Below are positions 23,650 through 64,000 of a stretch of 64,000 bases of DNA, piece after piece (position 1 is the stretch's first letter; each line of letters opens with the position of its first letter). The stretch lies in contig NC_086350.1 in NCBI RefSeq assembly GCF_036324505.1, forward strand, positions 23,823,757 to 23,887,756, given 5' to 3'. The position numbers were made by a program, and so were the translations under genes. Source of the stretch: Eleginops maclovinus. Taxonomy: Eukaryota; Chordata; Actinopteri; Perciformes; Eleginopidae. Below the pieces are notes generated by a model. The model worked only from the letters and a program-made list of their open reading frames with translations. It did not search any database and was not told the DNA's origin.

Positions 23650-25173
23650 ACAAGCGAAAGATAGAAGACATACATCTACAGATATATATAATATAAATAC
23701 ACAAAATAGAAATCGACTAACTAATTGTTAGTTTTAATTCAAATTAAAAACTACACATTTACGGAGCAAACGCTAGTAGACTAACCTACCACAACTATTA
23801 AATACACTATAAATATAGGATACATGCATTATAAAGTGTGCTAAGGAGTTGCAGCTTTAAAAAATGTAAATGCAATGAGGTGAACATGAGTACAATATGT
23901 CCAATTGTTCAAAGTTACTGAAGGAAGGAAAACATAGTAAAATCTTGTTAAAAATTATGAAAAAGAAACTAATAGGCTGTGAATTGACAACATGTTTGTC
24001 TTACTAATTCACCTCTAAATAAACAGAGCACTGCTGTTAATGCACAAATAAGCACGGTATCAGAAGAAAAAGATATTGCAATGACACTTTTCCTGCAATG
24101 AGTATTCCAACATAAAAACAAACCACACTGATAAAAATAAGGGGCTAGATTAAGAGGATTGACCATTATATGTAAACAATGTATTGTTCATCAATGTTTA
24201 CTTTTAAATTGCTACCTCATTATTAACTGAGCCACTTTACATTCTGAATTACTGTCACATTTTTATTGTAAATATATATTTTTTAGATTTCTTCTTAACC
24301 TTCTCTTTTCTTTTTCTTTTTTTAATAATAGTTTTACAAATATCTTTGAAGCTTTTTAATTTATATATACAGCCCCGGAAAAAATTAAGAGACCACTTCA
24401 GCATTATCAGTTTCTCTTGCTTTTTTATAGGTATGTCTTTTGAGTTAAATGTTTTTTTTTATTGTATTCTATAAACTACTGGCAATTTTTGTCTGTTTTG
24501 GAATTCAACACACACTGGAATGGCTGTCGGAGTGGTTTCTTAATTTCTTCCGCTGCTGTCTATATATTTTTAAACATGTTCAATACTTAATTCCTCTAAT
24601 TGTGTTTAGCTATGCAGCATATACAAGCAAGTTCCTTTTATGTACAAACTTACTGTGCAATAAAGGTGATTTTGATTCTGACATGATTTAGTAAATATAC
24701 ATTTTGTTCACATTTGTTGATATGAACAATCAAAGCCCAGCAAAAACAATAGGGTCTCTGTTTCAAGGGCTCACGTCCTTATGCCAAACACTGTGGGGGT
24801 TACACGTTATTTTACTTTCTTTTGACCACTTAATTTATTGGATTTTTTCACACATATCACAGTTTCAAGAGAAAATACAGGTGCCGTGCGGGGGTCAAAA
24901 ATATACATGTCGGTGACAGATCTCCTCTCCTCTCTGTTCCTTTCCTCAGAGTCTCGTGTTCAGAACTATCTCCTGGTTTCCCTGGACTCCAATCAACATA
25001 ACACCCCTCCTCCTCTCCCAGGAGGCCTTGCTCCGGTCAGCAAGGAGGTGAAGGAGCTGGCTGTGCGCTTCAGTCGCCTCGTCAACTTCAACAAGCTCGT
25101 CTTCTCCCCGTTCTACCAAAAGATTTTTAACAAAATACTGACATCACAGGAGAGTCCCGGCGCAGAGACGTAA
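8230..25173 (+). CDS. TCP11L1: TCP11L1, T-complex 11-like 1 (complete)
   Basis: Coding exons: 8230-8365, 9658-9790, 10481-10601, 11081-11301, 12506-12642, 13849-14024, 14147-14328, 23120-23292 and 24950-25173. The reading frame is continuous through every GT..AG junction, giving 500 residues plus stop (human protein about 509). The protein belongs to the TCP11 family, is mostly helical and has no catalytic motif. Recognisable conserved blocks are [64 protein letters not shown] and [11 protein letters not shown]. The founding family member TCP11 acts in sperm function; TCP11L1 is thought to be cytoplasmic/microtubule-associated, with an unclear role. A 7-kb BEL element lies antisense in the intron at 14329-23119, with no visible damage to exons or splice sites. 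Confidence 0.95.
8366..9657. other. TCP11L1 intron 2
   Basis: AT-rich intron. At about 9190-9470 there is a low-complexity A/T block beginning TAGATAGATAGATAT and a TTTATCCCAAGTCGGGAAATT motif. The motif is common at the tails of fish non-LTR retrotransposons and SINEs. Nothing else recognised. Confidence 0.4.
9658..9790 (+). CDS. TCP11L1: TCP11L1 exon 3
   Basis: Acceptor CACAG at 9653-9657, donor GTGAGG at 9791. Encodes [20 protein letters not shown] and [13 protein letters not shown], the conserved start of the TCP11 domain. Confidence 0.92.
9864..10444. mobile_element. hAT-type MITE in TCP11L1 intron 3
   Basis: Begins CAGGGGTGGAAA with TTTACTCATGTACTTTACCT shortly after, and ends TTAGTACTTCTTCCACCACTG. 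These are inverted ends of the common fish hAT MITE type (CAGnGGTGGnAAGTA..). The interior is AT-rich and non-coding. Compare 30074-30616. Confidence 0.5.
10481..10601 (+). CDS. TCP11L1: TCP11L1 exon 4
   Basis: Acceptor TACAG at 10476-10480, donor GTGAGG at 10602. Encodes [20 protein letters not shown] and a segment ending LLAEIKE. The intron after it is phase 0. Confidence 0.95.
10783..10908 (-). repeat. Right half of AAAGGGGCC-type MITE
   Basis: Carries AAACTCCCTCTGTAGG, GACCATTTACGTG, ACACAAACCTATATAACACA and ends TTATATGGCCCCTTTAA. The same string of motifs ends the copy at 42217-42570. Confidence 0.45.
11081..11301 (+). CDS. TCP11L1: TCP11L1 exon 5
   Basis: Acceptor ATATAG before 11081, donor GTAAGC at 11302. 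Encodes [20 protein letters not shown], then a helical region ending [10 protein letters not shown]. Confidence 0.95.
11475..11720. repeat. Diverged GGTGCAGG-family MITE copy
   Basis: Starts GTGGTGCAGTGATGA, then AGTTAGCATCCGAAG, CAATAGGATTTTTCCACTGG and AAAAAGCTAACATTAGACTATAAACTAG. These parallel the 53455-53909 element and the 727-886 leader. The right terminus is not evident. Confidence 0.35.
11895..12215 (+). repeat. Non-LTR retrotransposon (LINE) 3' end
   Basis: Translation gives [19 protein letters not shown] followed by [13 protein letters not shown], the usual C-terminus of fish L2/Rex-type reverse transcriptases. A 3'UTR follows with GTAAAGCACTTTAAATTGCC and a tail of AAACTTGCCTTGCCTTGC repeats. 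It is a 5'-truncated dead copy in TCP11L1 intron 5. Confidence 0.6.
12506..12642 (+). CDS. TCP11L1: TCP11L1 exon 6
   Basis: The acceptor follows a pure C run (12490-12503). The donor is GTAAGG at 12643. Encodes [20 protein letters not shown] and [17 protein letters not shown], the most conserved block of the family. Confidence 0.95.
13154..13305. repeat. Long hairpin / foldback in TCP11L1 intron 6
   Basis: 13191-13217 is the exact reverse complement of 13228-13254 (27 bp, 10-nt loop). Pairing extends outward imperfectly: CTCTACAATTA (13180-13189) pairs with TAATTGTAGAG (13262-13272), and ATTGACACAGTGATTTTT (13154-13171) with AAAAATCACTGTGTCAAT (13287-13305). A further complement of the loop region lies at 13302-13321. 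It could be a foldback MITE or a long hairpin transcript. Confidence 0.8.
13849..14024 (+). CDS. TCP11L1: TCP11L1 exon 7
   Basis: Acceptor TCTAG at 13844-13848, donor GTACGC at 14025. Encodes [20 protein letters not shown], then a variable Ser/Ala/Pro-rich loop, then [16 protein letters not shown]. Confidence 0.93.
14147..14328 (+). CDS. TCP11L1: TCP11L1 exon 8
   Basis: Acceptor CACAG at 14142-14146, donor GTGAGT at 14329. Encodes [20 protein letters not shown] and a helical segment ending LLADMNTP. The next coding exon is 8.8 kb away. Confidence 0.94.
14329..16055. other. TCP11L1 intron 8, left part
   Basis: AT-rich intron up to the BEL element. A-rich runs lie around 14980-15030. No gene or recognisable repeat. 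Confidence 0.45.
16056..16619 (-). repeat. BEL element 3' LTR
   Basis: 564 bp, matching 22490-23053 base for base as far as can be read. It carries the U3/R/U5 signals of the element, not individually resolvable by eye. Confidence 0.93.
16704..21248 (-). CDS. BEL/Pao pol polyprotein
   Basis: 1,514 residues from the first Met; the frame is also open further upstream. In order: Cys/His zinc knuckles (about residues 58-124, including C91-x2-C94-x5-H100-x4-C105), an aspartic-protease-like LDDQSN motif (195-200), reverse transcriptase with the catalytic YVDD box at 639-642, RNase H (FCDAS..., later FFTDSK), an integrase zinc-binding HHCC region, and a DDE integrase core ([27 protein letters not shown]). 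This order is typical of BEL/Pao. No internal stop was found. As annotated it lacks an intact gag in frame. It is probably translated as a polyprotein in mobile copies. Confidence 0.92.
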   Translation of the reverse strand: MKTDPSFMLQGYNTPHPKAEKAQEKQTKIRTPITANKTEINTPDANAYTPPLDPDKQCPIHKKPHSLAKCRGFRMKTLDERKGLLKEHSICYKCCISTRHRAKDCKAVIHCSECNSNSHVSALHAGPLPWSVKDPKTPTEGQGGEPDNPHYIETSSSCTEVCGKGLQGKSCSKICLVYVYPTKFPEKKKKMYAMLDDQSNVSLARSSFFDMFDVQSEALPYTMKTCSGITNTSGRRVNGFIIEGMDGKAPMPLPTLTECNQIPDNRREIPTPEAAAHHPHLKPIASLIPPLDPSAEILLLLGRDIIRAHKVRSQVNGPHDAPYAQCLDLGWVIIGDVCLRGAHKPTVSSFKTSILENGRPSFLTPCESRIHVRERYTDTCPLGEKTQTKEDVGKLIFKQTADDDKLALSVEDQTFLDIMNREFHKDKANSWMAPLPFRSTRQRLPNNRGQAVHRLMSLRRTLKKNTEMKDHYVEFIEKMFKKNHAERAPPISADQECWYLPSFGIYHPQKPGKIRIVFDSSAQCNNVSLNDVLLKGPDLNNTLVGVLIRFRREPYAVMADVEQMFHNFIVNEEHRDYLRFLWFQNHDLDGDIAEFRMRVHVFGNCPSPSVAIYGLKRAAIEGEEDYGSDARMFIERHFYVDDGLKSFSSETEAIDVLRRTQKMLAQSNIRLHKISSNSSTITSAFPDEDLATGLQGLGLGQSTPSMQRTLGLGWDLSTDLFMFQVTTNEKPFTKRGVLSVINSLFDPLGFAVPVSIEGRVILRDISSDVCDWDEQLPEEKQGMWERWKDSLKHLQQLSIPRMYTSIPSSAAQRKEVIIFCDASIKAVGAVAYLKLTNADGDSEAGFLFGRAKLAPKPDITIPRLELCAAVLAVEVAELVQEELDIDLDEVNFFTDSKVVLGYISNEKRRFYVYVHNRVERIRRSTQVHQWHFVPTHLNPADHATRALPAEQLSLSTWLSGPAFLTSPRQSQRQGEPFSLVEPDVDPELRPEVVTCTTTLSEGKLGSARFERFSSWNILLKAIARLQHIAKCFKDRQENVCHGWHECSLKFGEEQFHRAKVTVIRAVQREIFSDELKCLERHEPVKKASPLSKLSPFVDTSGLLRVGGRLTRAQLTLDETHPLLIPGRHHVTELIVRHFHEKVCHQGRHFTEGAVRAAGFWIVGGKRAVSSTIFNCVTCRRLRGKQEEQLMADLPKDRLRSDPPFTYVGLDVFGPWTVTARKTRGGYAEAKRWAVIFACMSIRAIHIEIIESMDTSSFINALRRFLAIRGAAKLLRSDCGTNFVSACKELQIDKNGCHNKNIETYLEGNGCQWLFNPPHASHMAGSWERMIGVARRILDAMLLQHGHAKLTHEVLVTFMAEVTAIVNARPLTTVSTDPEHPVILTPAMLLTQKYGTSPAPPGQFESRDLFRGQWRRVQYMAEVFWARWRKEYISGLQDRRIWRTPRPNLQEGDVVLLKDGQEKRNDWPIGLVNKTFFSEDGRVRKIEVKVMRKGEQRLFLRPISEVVLLVSKDTA
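21383..22428 (-). pseudogene. BEL/Pao gag region, two frame changes
   Basis: Minus-strand reading starts [12 protein letters not shown] at 22428. An Ala/Glu-rich coiled-coil-like segment follows, then a change of frame near 22045, then the capsid-like region ([45 protein letters not shown]). A second frame change near 21455 leads into the pol frame. Both breaks fall in short A/T runs. The three frames otherwise read as one typical BEL gag-pol. Whether the breaks are mutations or consensus errors cannot be told from one copy. Confidence 0.8.
22490..23053 (-). repeat. BEL element 5' LTR
   Basis: 564 bp LTR at the promoter side of the minus-strand element. It is followed on the minus strand by a roughly 60-bp leader before the gag start at 22428. 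Confidence 0.93.
23120..23292 (+). CDS. TCP11L1: TCP11L1 exon 9
   Basis: The acceptor is TCCCAAG at 23113-23119; the downstream CAG at 23131-23133 would give an immediate stop. Encodes [20 protein letters not shown], then a segment ending TIRKLM. The donor is GTAAGA at 23293. It begins only 62 bp after the BEL target duplication. Confidence 0.93.
23598..23652. repeat. (TA)n tract bounded by inverted ends
   Basis: GTTACTATATA... ends ...TATATAGTAAC, so the whole (TA)n run is a perfect palindrome of about 55 bp. It could extrude as a cruciform, and is a length-polymorphic microsatellite. Confidence 0.8.
24370..24558. mobile_element. Tc1-like MITE, copy 1
   Basis: Begins TA|CAGCCCCGGAAAAAATTAAG with AGACCACTTCAGC, ends TTTCTTCCGCTGCTG. 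The inverted ends are imperfect. It has the AGGTATGTCTTTTGAGTTAAAT and ATTCTATAAACTACTG interior shared with copies 2 and 3. Non-coding. Confidence 0.7.
24950..25173 (+). CDS. TCP11L1: TCP11L1 exon 10 (stop codon)
   Basis: Acceptor CCTCAG at 24944-24949. Encodes [14 protein letters not shown], a Pro-rich loop, then [20 protein letters not shown] and [20 protein letters not shown]. Stops at TAA 25171-25173. Confidence 0.95.
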
Positions 25174-27080
25174 GCTGGAAGTGGAGAGCGCCGTGTAGTT
25201 TTGCACTTTCCCCTCCCTAGTAAAATATTTAGAGTAACAAGCTGAGGAGGCTGATCTGCATTCAGCCGGTAAAGCCAGCTCCCCCACAGCGTGCACCTTA
25301 ACAACGTATACAATGCTGACTACCATCCCTGCTGCATTAACTCACTGTGTTGCTTATTTGATAAAGTCTCAGTTCAGTATTATTAAAAGGGTTTGATACA
25401 AATCAAATACCATGTTATCCAAGCCAGTACAAAACCTGTTTTTTAGATTGAACACAAAAACAATACTTAGTGTGTAAGCAGCAGAACAGAAATACAATTT
25501 CAATTCTCAAAGGTCCACTTAAAGACAAAGGTGTCTCAGAGCAGGATCCTTATCGACCAACAGTCCTCTGTGAGAGAACAGTCCTGTGTTAAGGCCTAAA
25601 AGTATACCATTAATATTCTTTGCACATACCCATGCTCTTATTAATGAACTGGAGCTCTAAAGATGTCTCAACCAGTCAGGAGTTACAAGGAAAAGGCGTT
25701 CAAGCAGAGGCATGCTGGAACATTGCATGAAAAGAAAGAAACCCTGATGAAAAAAGTATGATTTTTAAAGAGGTCCTATTATGCTTTATGGGGTTTCCTG
25801 GTGCCTTTAGTTTGTTGTATAGGTTTTTTGTGAATGTAAATGGTTGCAAAGATGGAGTTTCTCTCCCACACACAAATGTTAAACTATTCCTTATAAGATA
25901 CCGTTTTGACTGAACTGAATTCTATATATGACTTTTTTAAAATTGATTTATTGAGATTTGAGAGGGACATTTTTATTTGACAGTATTTTTTTTTACTTCT
26001 CTAAATAGTGTTCACGTGTATTTAAGGACAAGTTTAAAAAGGATGCATTTGTAAGGGGAATAGCATTTAACTTAAAACAGAACTAATGTGCATATCTCCT
26101 GAACACTCATAACAGGTCAACTATTCTGGAGCTCTCCTGCATAAAACCTTCCTACTCCGAAGACAGTAGCAGCAAATATGCATCACTTATAGGTGTTTCT
26201 CTGGGAGTGGTTCCACACACTCAGACATTCATAAGTACAAACTAGTCACAGCTTTCAGCAGTGGACCGTTTTCAAACTTCTGACACAGTTTATCGGCCAA
26301 ACACAGACTGCATTAATACTTTAACACTGCAATTGTAGGGAAATAGAGTGGATACTTTGCGTAATCGGAGAAAATGACAAAATAGTTGTCATTAATAATT
26401 TCTTGCGTAATAATAAAAATGAAAACATCGGGCTTGTAGTTGTACAGATGCGTCAATAGATGCTCAGAGTAAGCATCTTTTCAGAGTCTGTTTGGAGTCT
26501 CTACAAGCCTAAATTAAAACTGGAACAGGACATTTATCAACTCTTTATTCATATCAAATTGTCTGAAAATGCAGCCTGCTTGCGGGTCTGAATGCTCCTA
26601 CTTGCTCATAAGGAATTCAATCTAAAATGCCTCAGGATTGGAGCGTAGAGTATCACAATATGACCAAAACAACACTATCCATTGTAAAAATCAACAGGCA
26701 ACATAGGGGTCTTCTTTAAGTATGAATCTGTCATATTGGGGGTTTTGTCAACAGGAGGATACATTGATAAGGACTTAATGGACACTGGACTGCTCTCTTA
26801 AACTGTGTCTTTATTGTTTCTGAATTATTTTCACTAATTTATACTATTTATCATGGTTTATGAGATGTTTTTACTTTTGTAAAACACTTAGCTTTCCATC
26901 ATATTTACTCACTTAACCTCCTTACAGAATACTTACATGTTGTCTTCCCTCCTCCAGGCAGAATGACGTTGCCTATTCCCCAAATAATTCCCGCATTTAC
27001 TGCTCACAGCAATTACACTGATATTTTATCTCTCACTGTTCATCCCACATGCAAATAAAGCTTTGTTTGTCCCACACAAG
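25174..27080 (+). terminator. TCP11L1 3'UTR with AATAAA
   Basis: Probable 3'UTR. An AATAAA occurs in ATGCAAATAAAGCTTTG at about 27055, followed by a GT/T-rich stretch. A half-MITE of the AAAGGGGCC family (about 25767-25870) lies inside it. An earlier cleavage site cannot be excluded. Confidence 0.4.
25767..25870 (+). repeat. Left half of AAAGGGGCC-type MITE
   Basis: AAAGAGGTCCTATTATGCTT, then GTAAATGGTTGCAAAG and TGGAGTTTCTCTCCC, parallel to 37045-37170. Confidence 0.4.
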
Positions 27081-28680
27081 ATGAGTCATTGCTTTTCTCC
27101 TTCTGCTTGTTTTTGGATTATATTTGTTACTGGGTTATTTTTGGAGAATAATCTCACCACTTTATGGCCTGAATGGCACCATGAAACACTCCTTTTTTTG
27201 AAATAAATGAATAGATCATTTCACAGTAATTCATTTCTAAATGTACATGGTAAAACCACTCCTTTGATCAGTGATTTAGTGATGAATCAGTCTGACATTG
27301 TGCTCCAGCTTTATTGACTGAAAACCATTTCAACATTATGTGAAAACAACAAAAAAACATATTTTTATTTAATTTTTCATGTTGTATACATATAAGACAC
27401 TAGGCGGAGCCAGAAATCGAAATTAAGCTAATATTACATTCTTTGATTATTATTATTATTATTATAGATTGTAGTTTTTTTGTTATAAGTAGAAGCAGGG
27501 TAAACAATACTTGTACCGCGAACCTTCACCAGAAAAGGCTGAATAGTTAATTTTAAATCAGAGCTTCACATTTATAAATTACGTTTTGATGATGGACCAT
27601 TGATTTCTTATATATATATATATATATTCCCTAGGTTTACAAATAAAAAGAATGTTCTTCGGTGTATAATGGTGCATACATATACAGTACGAGGAATTAA
27701 GTTGTAAAAATGGAGGAAATATGGACTAATAAAACTATTTTGAAAAGGTTTATGAAATATATGTATGTGAATGCAACAAGAACCATGTTAAAACAACATA
27801 ACTCAAACAACATGACGAGACAGGACGAAAAAACAGAAAAGCAATAAGTACAAAATGCAAATCAGCTAAAGGGATTTCTGTCTCCTGGATTATAGATGTT
27901 GATTTTGAAAGAGTATTACAATTGAATATATACATAAATAACAATATTTAAATATAAGATAACATTTTATGCATATGTTGTCTTTGTTTGGGGCAGAATG
28001 TGACTTTAAAGTCTAAGGCAACACTCAGCGCGGGATTGTATATACAGTATGTGTGCCACTTTAAACAATGCTCCTGCACATTGATCCAATAAATGGCATG
28101 TTTGTCCAAATTTGCTAACTTCTCTTGTGCTTTTAAAACATGTCATAATATGATTTAATTATAGTATAGTAAAACACACAAGATAAGGAAAGGCCTTCCC
28201 TGCATTAGACCCAGACAGTGAGACCTAGATACCAACTGCAGATCTAAAGATAGGTTCTAAGTACTGTCAACACAACATGCTACACTTCCCCTTTAATATA
28301 TGACCAGAGACCCATAAACAATCCGTTTGCTTGTGCTTTTAATAACCCCTGCACCAGGACTTACTGTGTGCAAGATCCTTTATTTATAATGTCTTCTATT
28401 TTTGTAAAGCACTTTGAATTACCTTGTGTTGAAAGTTGCTATATAAATAAACGCCTTGCCTTTATTTGATAGAAGATTCAAAGGCCTTATTTGTCATTTG
28501 CACAAATCTACAGCATAGTTGTTGGCATTGAAAATCATTGGATAAATGTAAACAGATTTTGATTTATTAATTATGGTTAAATCTACACATCTTAAGAATA
28601 TGTTTTAATTCTAACAATTGTTAACGTATCTATGGTTTTGTGACAGTTGCTCCATTTTAGAATAAACAATATAACATACT
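27081..28680. other. Intergenic TCP11L1-HIPK3 DNA
   Basis: AT-rich, with a short (AT)n at 27610-27627. A small LINE-tail fragment at about 28395-28462 has TGTAAAGCACTTTGAATTAC and ATATAAATAAACGCCTTGCC. No gene seen. Confidence 0.4.
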
Positions 28681-29185
28681 TATATAAACATAAGAAGCTC
28701 AAGTAAAAACGTGCAATACAAAATAAAACAAAATATTATTAAATCTTAATGTAAACATAAGAACCTAATGTAAAAATGCAATGCAATAAAACTATTAAAT
28801 AAAATAAATACATAAGAAGTTAAAGGTAAAGTGTGCAGTACAAGATAAAAACTAGAATGTAACCAGTGCCATATAGAGATACGGCACTAAATGTAACCAT
28901 AGGAAGTTACAATAAAAATTGGCAATACAAAATATAATAACAATATATTTATATAAAGAAAAGAAATTAAAGTAAAAATGTGCAACACGATTTTAAATAA
29001 CAATATTTATGTAAAATAATAAGTTAAAGTAAAAGCGGGTATTACAAGATATAATAAACTACAATTAAAAGATGCACTTAAACTCAAAATAAAAATAGAG
29101 TAAAAAGATGTATACAATAAGAAATGAAAGTTAAAATGTGCAATAAAAAAAACAATATTTACATTCAAAGTTGAAATCAAACTAT
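28680..29185. repeat. Degenerate ~60-bp tandem array
   Basis: About seven diverged units with a core like ATAAGAAGTTAAAGTAAAAA followed by TGTGCAATACAA and AACAATATTTATAT. They recur near 28684, 28751, 28808, 28894, 28956, 29013 and 29120. Very AT-rich and non-coding. Confidence 0.55.
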
Positions 29186-29325
29186 GCACTCGGTAGGCCT
29201 ACAATATTTAACAACAAAAGTAAAAAAGTTGATTTTTTTTTACAATAGTGATATAATAATGATACAGCTATTTATGCTGAACCGTAAGGTTAAATGTTTT
29301 TACAAAGTTGTCACAGTGCAATGTG

Positions 29326-29327
<2 letters not shown>

Positions 29328-29413
<86 letters not shown>
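29328..29413. repeat. (CA)n microsatellite
   Basis: About 43 uninterrupted CA units, followed directly by a C/T-rich tract (29414-29485). It lies about 350 bp upstream of the presumed HIPK3 first exon. Confidence 0.97.
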
Positions 29414-29418
<5 letters not shown>

Positions 29419-29489
29419 CCAACCCCCGCCCCCCATCCCCCCTTCCTCCCCTCCCCTCTCCCCTTCCTCCCCTCCCCTCTACATTCCAC

Positions 29490-29758
29490 ACATGCGGAGA
29501 AGCAACAAGCTACCGAACCAGCAGCAACAGCTAACAGCCAGCAGCTATCTCTGTTGGGGGACGCGGCGTATTAGCATGCAAAAGTTTAGAAACACAGGTT
29601 ACTTGTCCTGAATAGAGACAAGAACAACGCTGTGCAACACCTGACACGGCTGTCGAAAACATGAAATACAGCTGGCTTTCGTAATAACCAGTTATTTGCG
29701 TTATTTCGAGCTTCAAATGTGTGAAAAGTCGCTCGGTGTTACCTCGTCGTTGAACAAG
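29490..29758 (+). promoter_or_regulatory. HIPK3 promoter region / 5' leader
   Basis: The sequence shifts from repeats to a mixed-composition, CpG-containing stretch upstream of the AAGATGGCAGC motif at 29756-29766. It has no TATA box. The AAGATGGC core is both a YY1-type promoter element and a TISU-type start site, found near transcription starts of TATA-less genes. Confidence 0.35.
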
Positions 29759-29865
29759 ATGGCAGCAGCAGCAACGTCGGTGCAGGATTTCACTGTGGTG
29801 CGGTTCAGCGTTGCTAGACTGTTCCTTGACGCTCTGGGTGATATTATTTATAGCTCTTATTGAAG
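29700..29865 (+). other. HIPK3: HIPK3 exon 1, non-coding with uORF (putative)
   Basis: Ends at a good donor, ATTGAAG|GTATGTC (29865/29866). The next + strand acceptor that opens HIPK3 is at 33390. It contains the upstream ORF 29759-29863. The 5' edge is unknown, and assignment to HIPK3 rests on position and splice compatibility only. Confidence 0.45.
29759..29863 (+). CDS. Upstream ORF, 34 codons, in HIPK3 leader
   Basis: ATG in the context ACAAGATGGCAGC (A at -3, G at +4, one mismatch from the TISU consensus). It encodes MAAAATSVQDFTVV and a mostly hydrophobic rest, and stops at TGA 29861-29863, two bases before the splice donor. I do not recognise the peptide. If exon 1 joins exon 2 at 33391, only AGGT separates this stop from the HIPK3 AUG. 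Confidence 0.4.
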   Translation: MAAAATSVQDFTVVRFSVARLFLDALGDIIYSSY

Positions 29866-30073
29866 GTATGTCAACTTATCTCAATGTAAGTGGTTGTCAA
29901 ACTCAGCATTACGTGTTATGTTGTCTGTTTTATTTTACCGTTAAAAATACTTGCTCACAGCTAGCTTATTTGCTAACTGTTAGCTAGCCAACTTCAGTTT
30001 ATTCCCCTTGGCAGGCAACTGTTAGCAGCGAAGGCTAGTTAGTTTTAGCTAACGACGAATATTTGTTATTCAT

Positions 30074-30616
30074 AGGCAGAGGTGGGAGAAGTACTCAGAT
30101 ATTGTATAAAAACAAAAGCAGAACTACCAGAGTGTATGAATACTCTGTTACAAATAAAAGCCACATCAAAATGTTACTTAAATAAAAGTATTGGCATCAA
30201 AATGTACTCTTAAGTACCACAAGTAAAAGTACTATGCAGATTGGCCCCGTTCAGAGTAATACATTATGTGTTTTGATATAATCAGTGATGCATTAAAGTC
30301 TTATCTCAGCTAGTAAAGGTGCAGATAGTTTTATTAGTCTTTGTATACCGCAGGGTAGATAGTGAATTTACTCCAGGTGTAAATAAAGTATGATTTTGGT
30401 GTTGATTATATTTCACCATTCATCATTAACCCAAATCTGCAAAGTAACTTAAACCAATTGTAGTGGAGTAAAAGTACACTATTTACCTCTGCAATGCAGT
30501 GATGAAGATGTACAAAGTAGCAGAACATTGAAATACTCAAGTAAAGTACAAGTCTAACCAAATTGCACTTCACTGCAGTACTTGAGTAAATGCACTTATT
30601 TACTTTACACAACTGT
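30074..30616. mobile_element. hAT-type MITE in HIPK3 intron 1
   Basis: Starts CAGAGGTGGGAGAAGTACTC and ends with GTACTTGAGTAAATGCACTT and TTACTTTACACAACTG. These inverted termini are of the common fish hAT MITE type. Multiple AAGTAAAAGTACT stretches inside; non-coding. Confidence 0.65.
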
Positions 30617-63631
<33,015 letters not shown>

Positions 63632-64000
63632 GGAGCAAGGGGGGGCCGCAGCACTACCTTCTAGTGAGGAAGGGCAACGGGAAGTGGAGCGGCGCTGCCA
63701 CCTGGGCGGGGAGGGCCGGCAGCAGAGCACAACATGGACACCTGTGAGGAGGAAGAGGAGGATGTACAATGAGAAGGAAAAAAAAGCGATATTGCTGAAG
63801 ATTTTCCAATTTTTCTAGGACGTAGAAATTTAGGATCACATCAATGATCATGTTTGATTGTGAAAGACTTCCTACGAAATCATGGGGCGGTTTTTAATCA
63901 AAGCTTTATGAGAGCGCGTCAGAGAGAGTGGATCAGAGTCTGAGGATGAGGAAATGATAATTAAGAAAGAGTCTGTTGCACATTACCTCCTGTCGTTTGT
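63632..64000 (+). other. HIPK3: HIPK3 3'UTR (incomplete)
   Basis: Follows the stop codon and continues past the window. No AATAAA before the end. Confidence 0.7.

Noticed and set aside
29184..29574. Thr/His and Val/Cys repeat ORFs
   Set aside because: Translations of the (CA)n microsatellite.

Overview
This is vertebrate, almost certainly teleost, nuclear DNA. It has AT-rich introns with GT..AG borders, long (CA)n and (TA)n tracts, and fish-type repeats: Tc1/mariner, BEL/Pao, hAT, tRNA-derived SINEs and Tc1-like MITEs. The gene order DEPDC7 – TCP11L1 – HIPK3 matches the conserved vertebrate block that is 11p13 in human. All three host genes lie on the + strand.

Layout. 1-525: last exon and 3'UTR of a gene that is most likely DEPDC7. 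727-6460: intergenic repeat nest, holding a decayed SWIM/YqaJ nuclease gene with a non-coding leader, a TGTCA-ended repeat with a 33-bp GC-rich minisatellite, and a hAT remnant split by a 1.6-kb Tc1 element. About 7500-27060: complete TCP11L1 in ten exons (nine coding, 500 codons plus stop). A 7.0-kb BEL/Pao retrotransposon sits antisense in its intron 8, with LTRs identical by eye and an exact 5-bp target duplication. About 29500-64000: HIPK3, with a non-coding first exon, a large second exon carrying the start codon, the kinase on exons 2-8, and a His/Pro-rich C-terminus ending at 63631. Its introns hold Tc1 and hAT fragments, LINE and SINE pieces, three Tc1-like MITEs and several other MITE copies. 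The 3'UTR runs off the window.

Genes and elements. TCP11L1 and HIPK3 are unrelated in function, and nothing suggests co-regulation. The most notable observations are these. (1) A 34-codon upstream ORF in HIPK3 exon 1 has a TISU-like start context, and in the spliced mRNA its stop would fall 4 nt before the HIPK3 AUG. (2) A MITE family scattered through the window shares about 150 bp with the leader of the SWIM/YqaJ gene, suggesting an autonomous/non-autonomous pair. (3) A hAT-type zinc-finger exon replaces the middle of a Tc1 transposase. (4) Four otherwise good reading frames break at single homopolymer runs, including the last exon of HIPK3, which suggests assembly error rather than decay. 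(5) A 150-bp hairpin lies in a TCP11L1 intron. I found no CRISPR array, rRNA gene or operon, and no demonstrably new multi-gene system.
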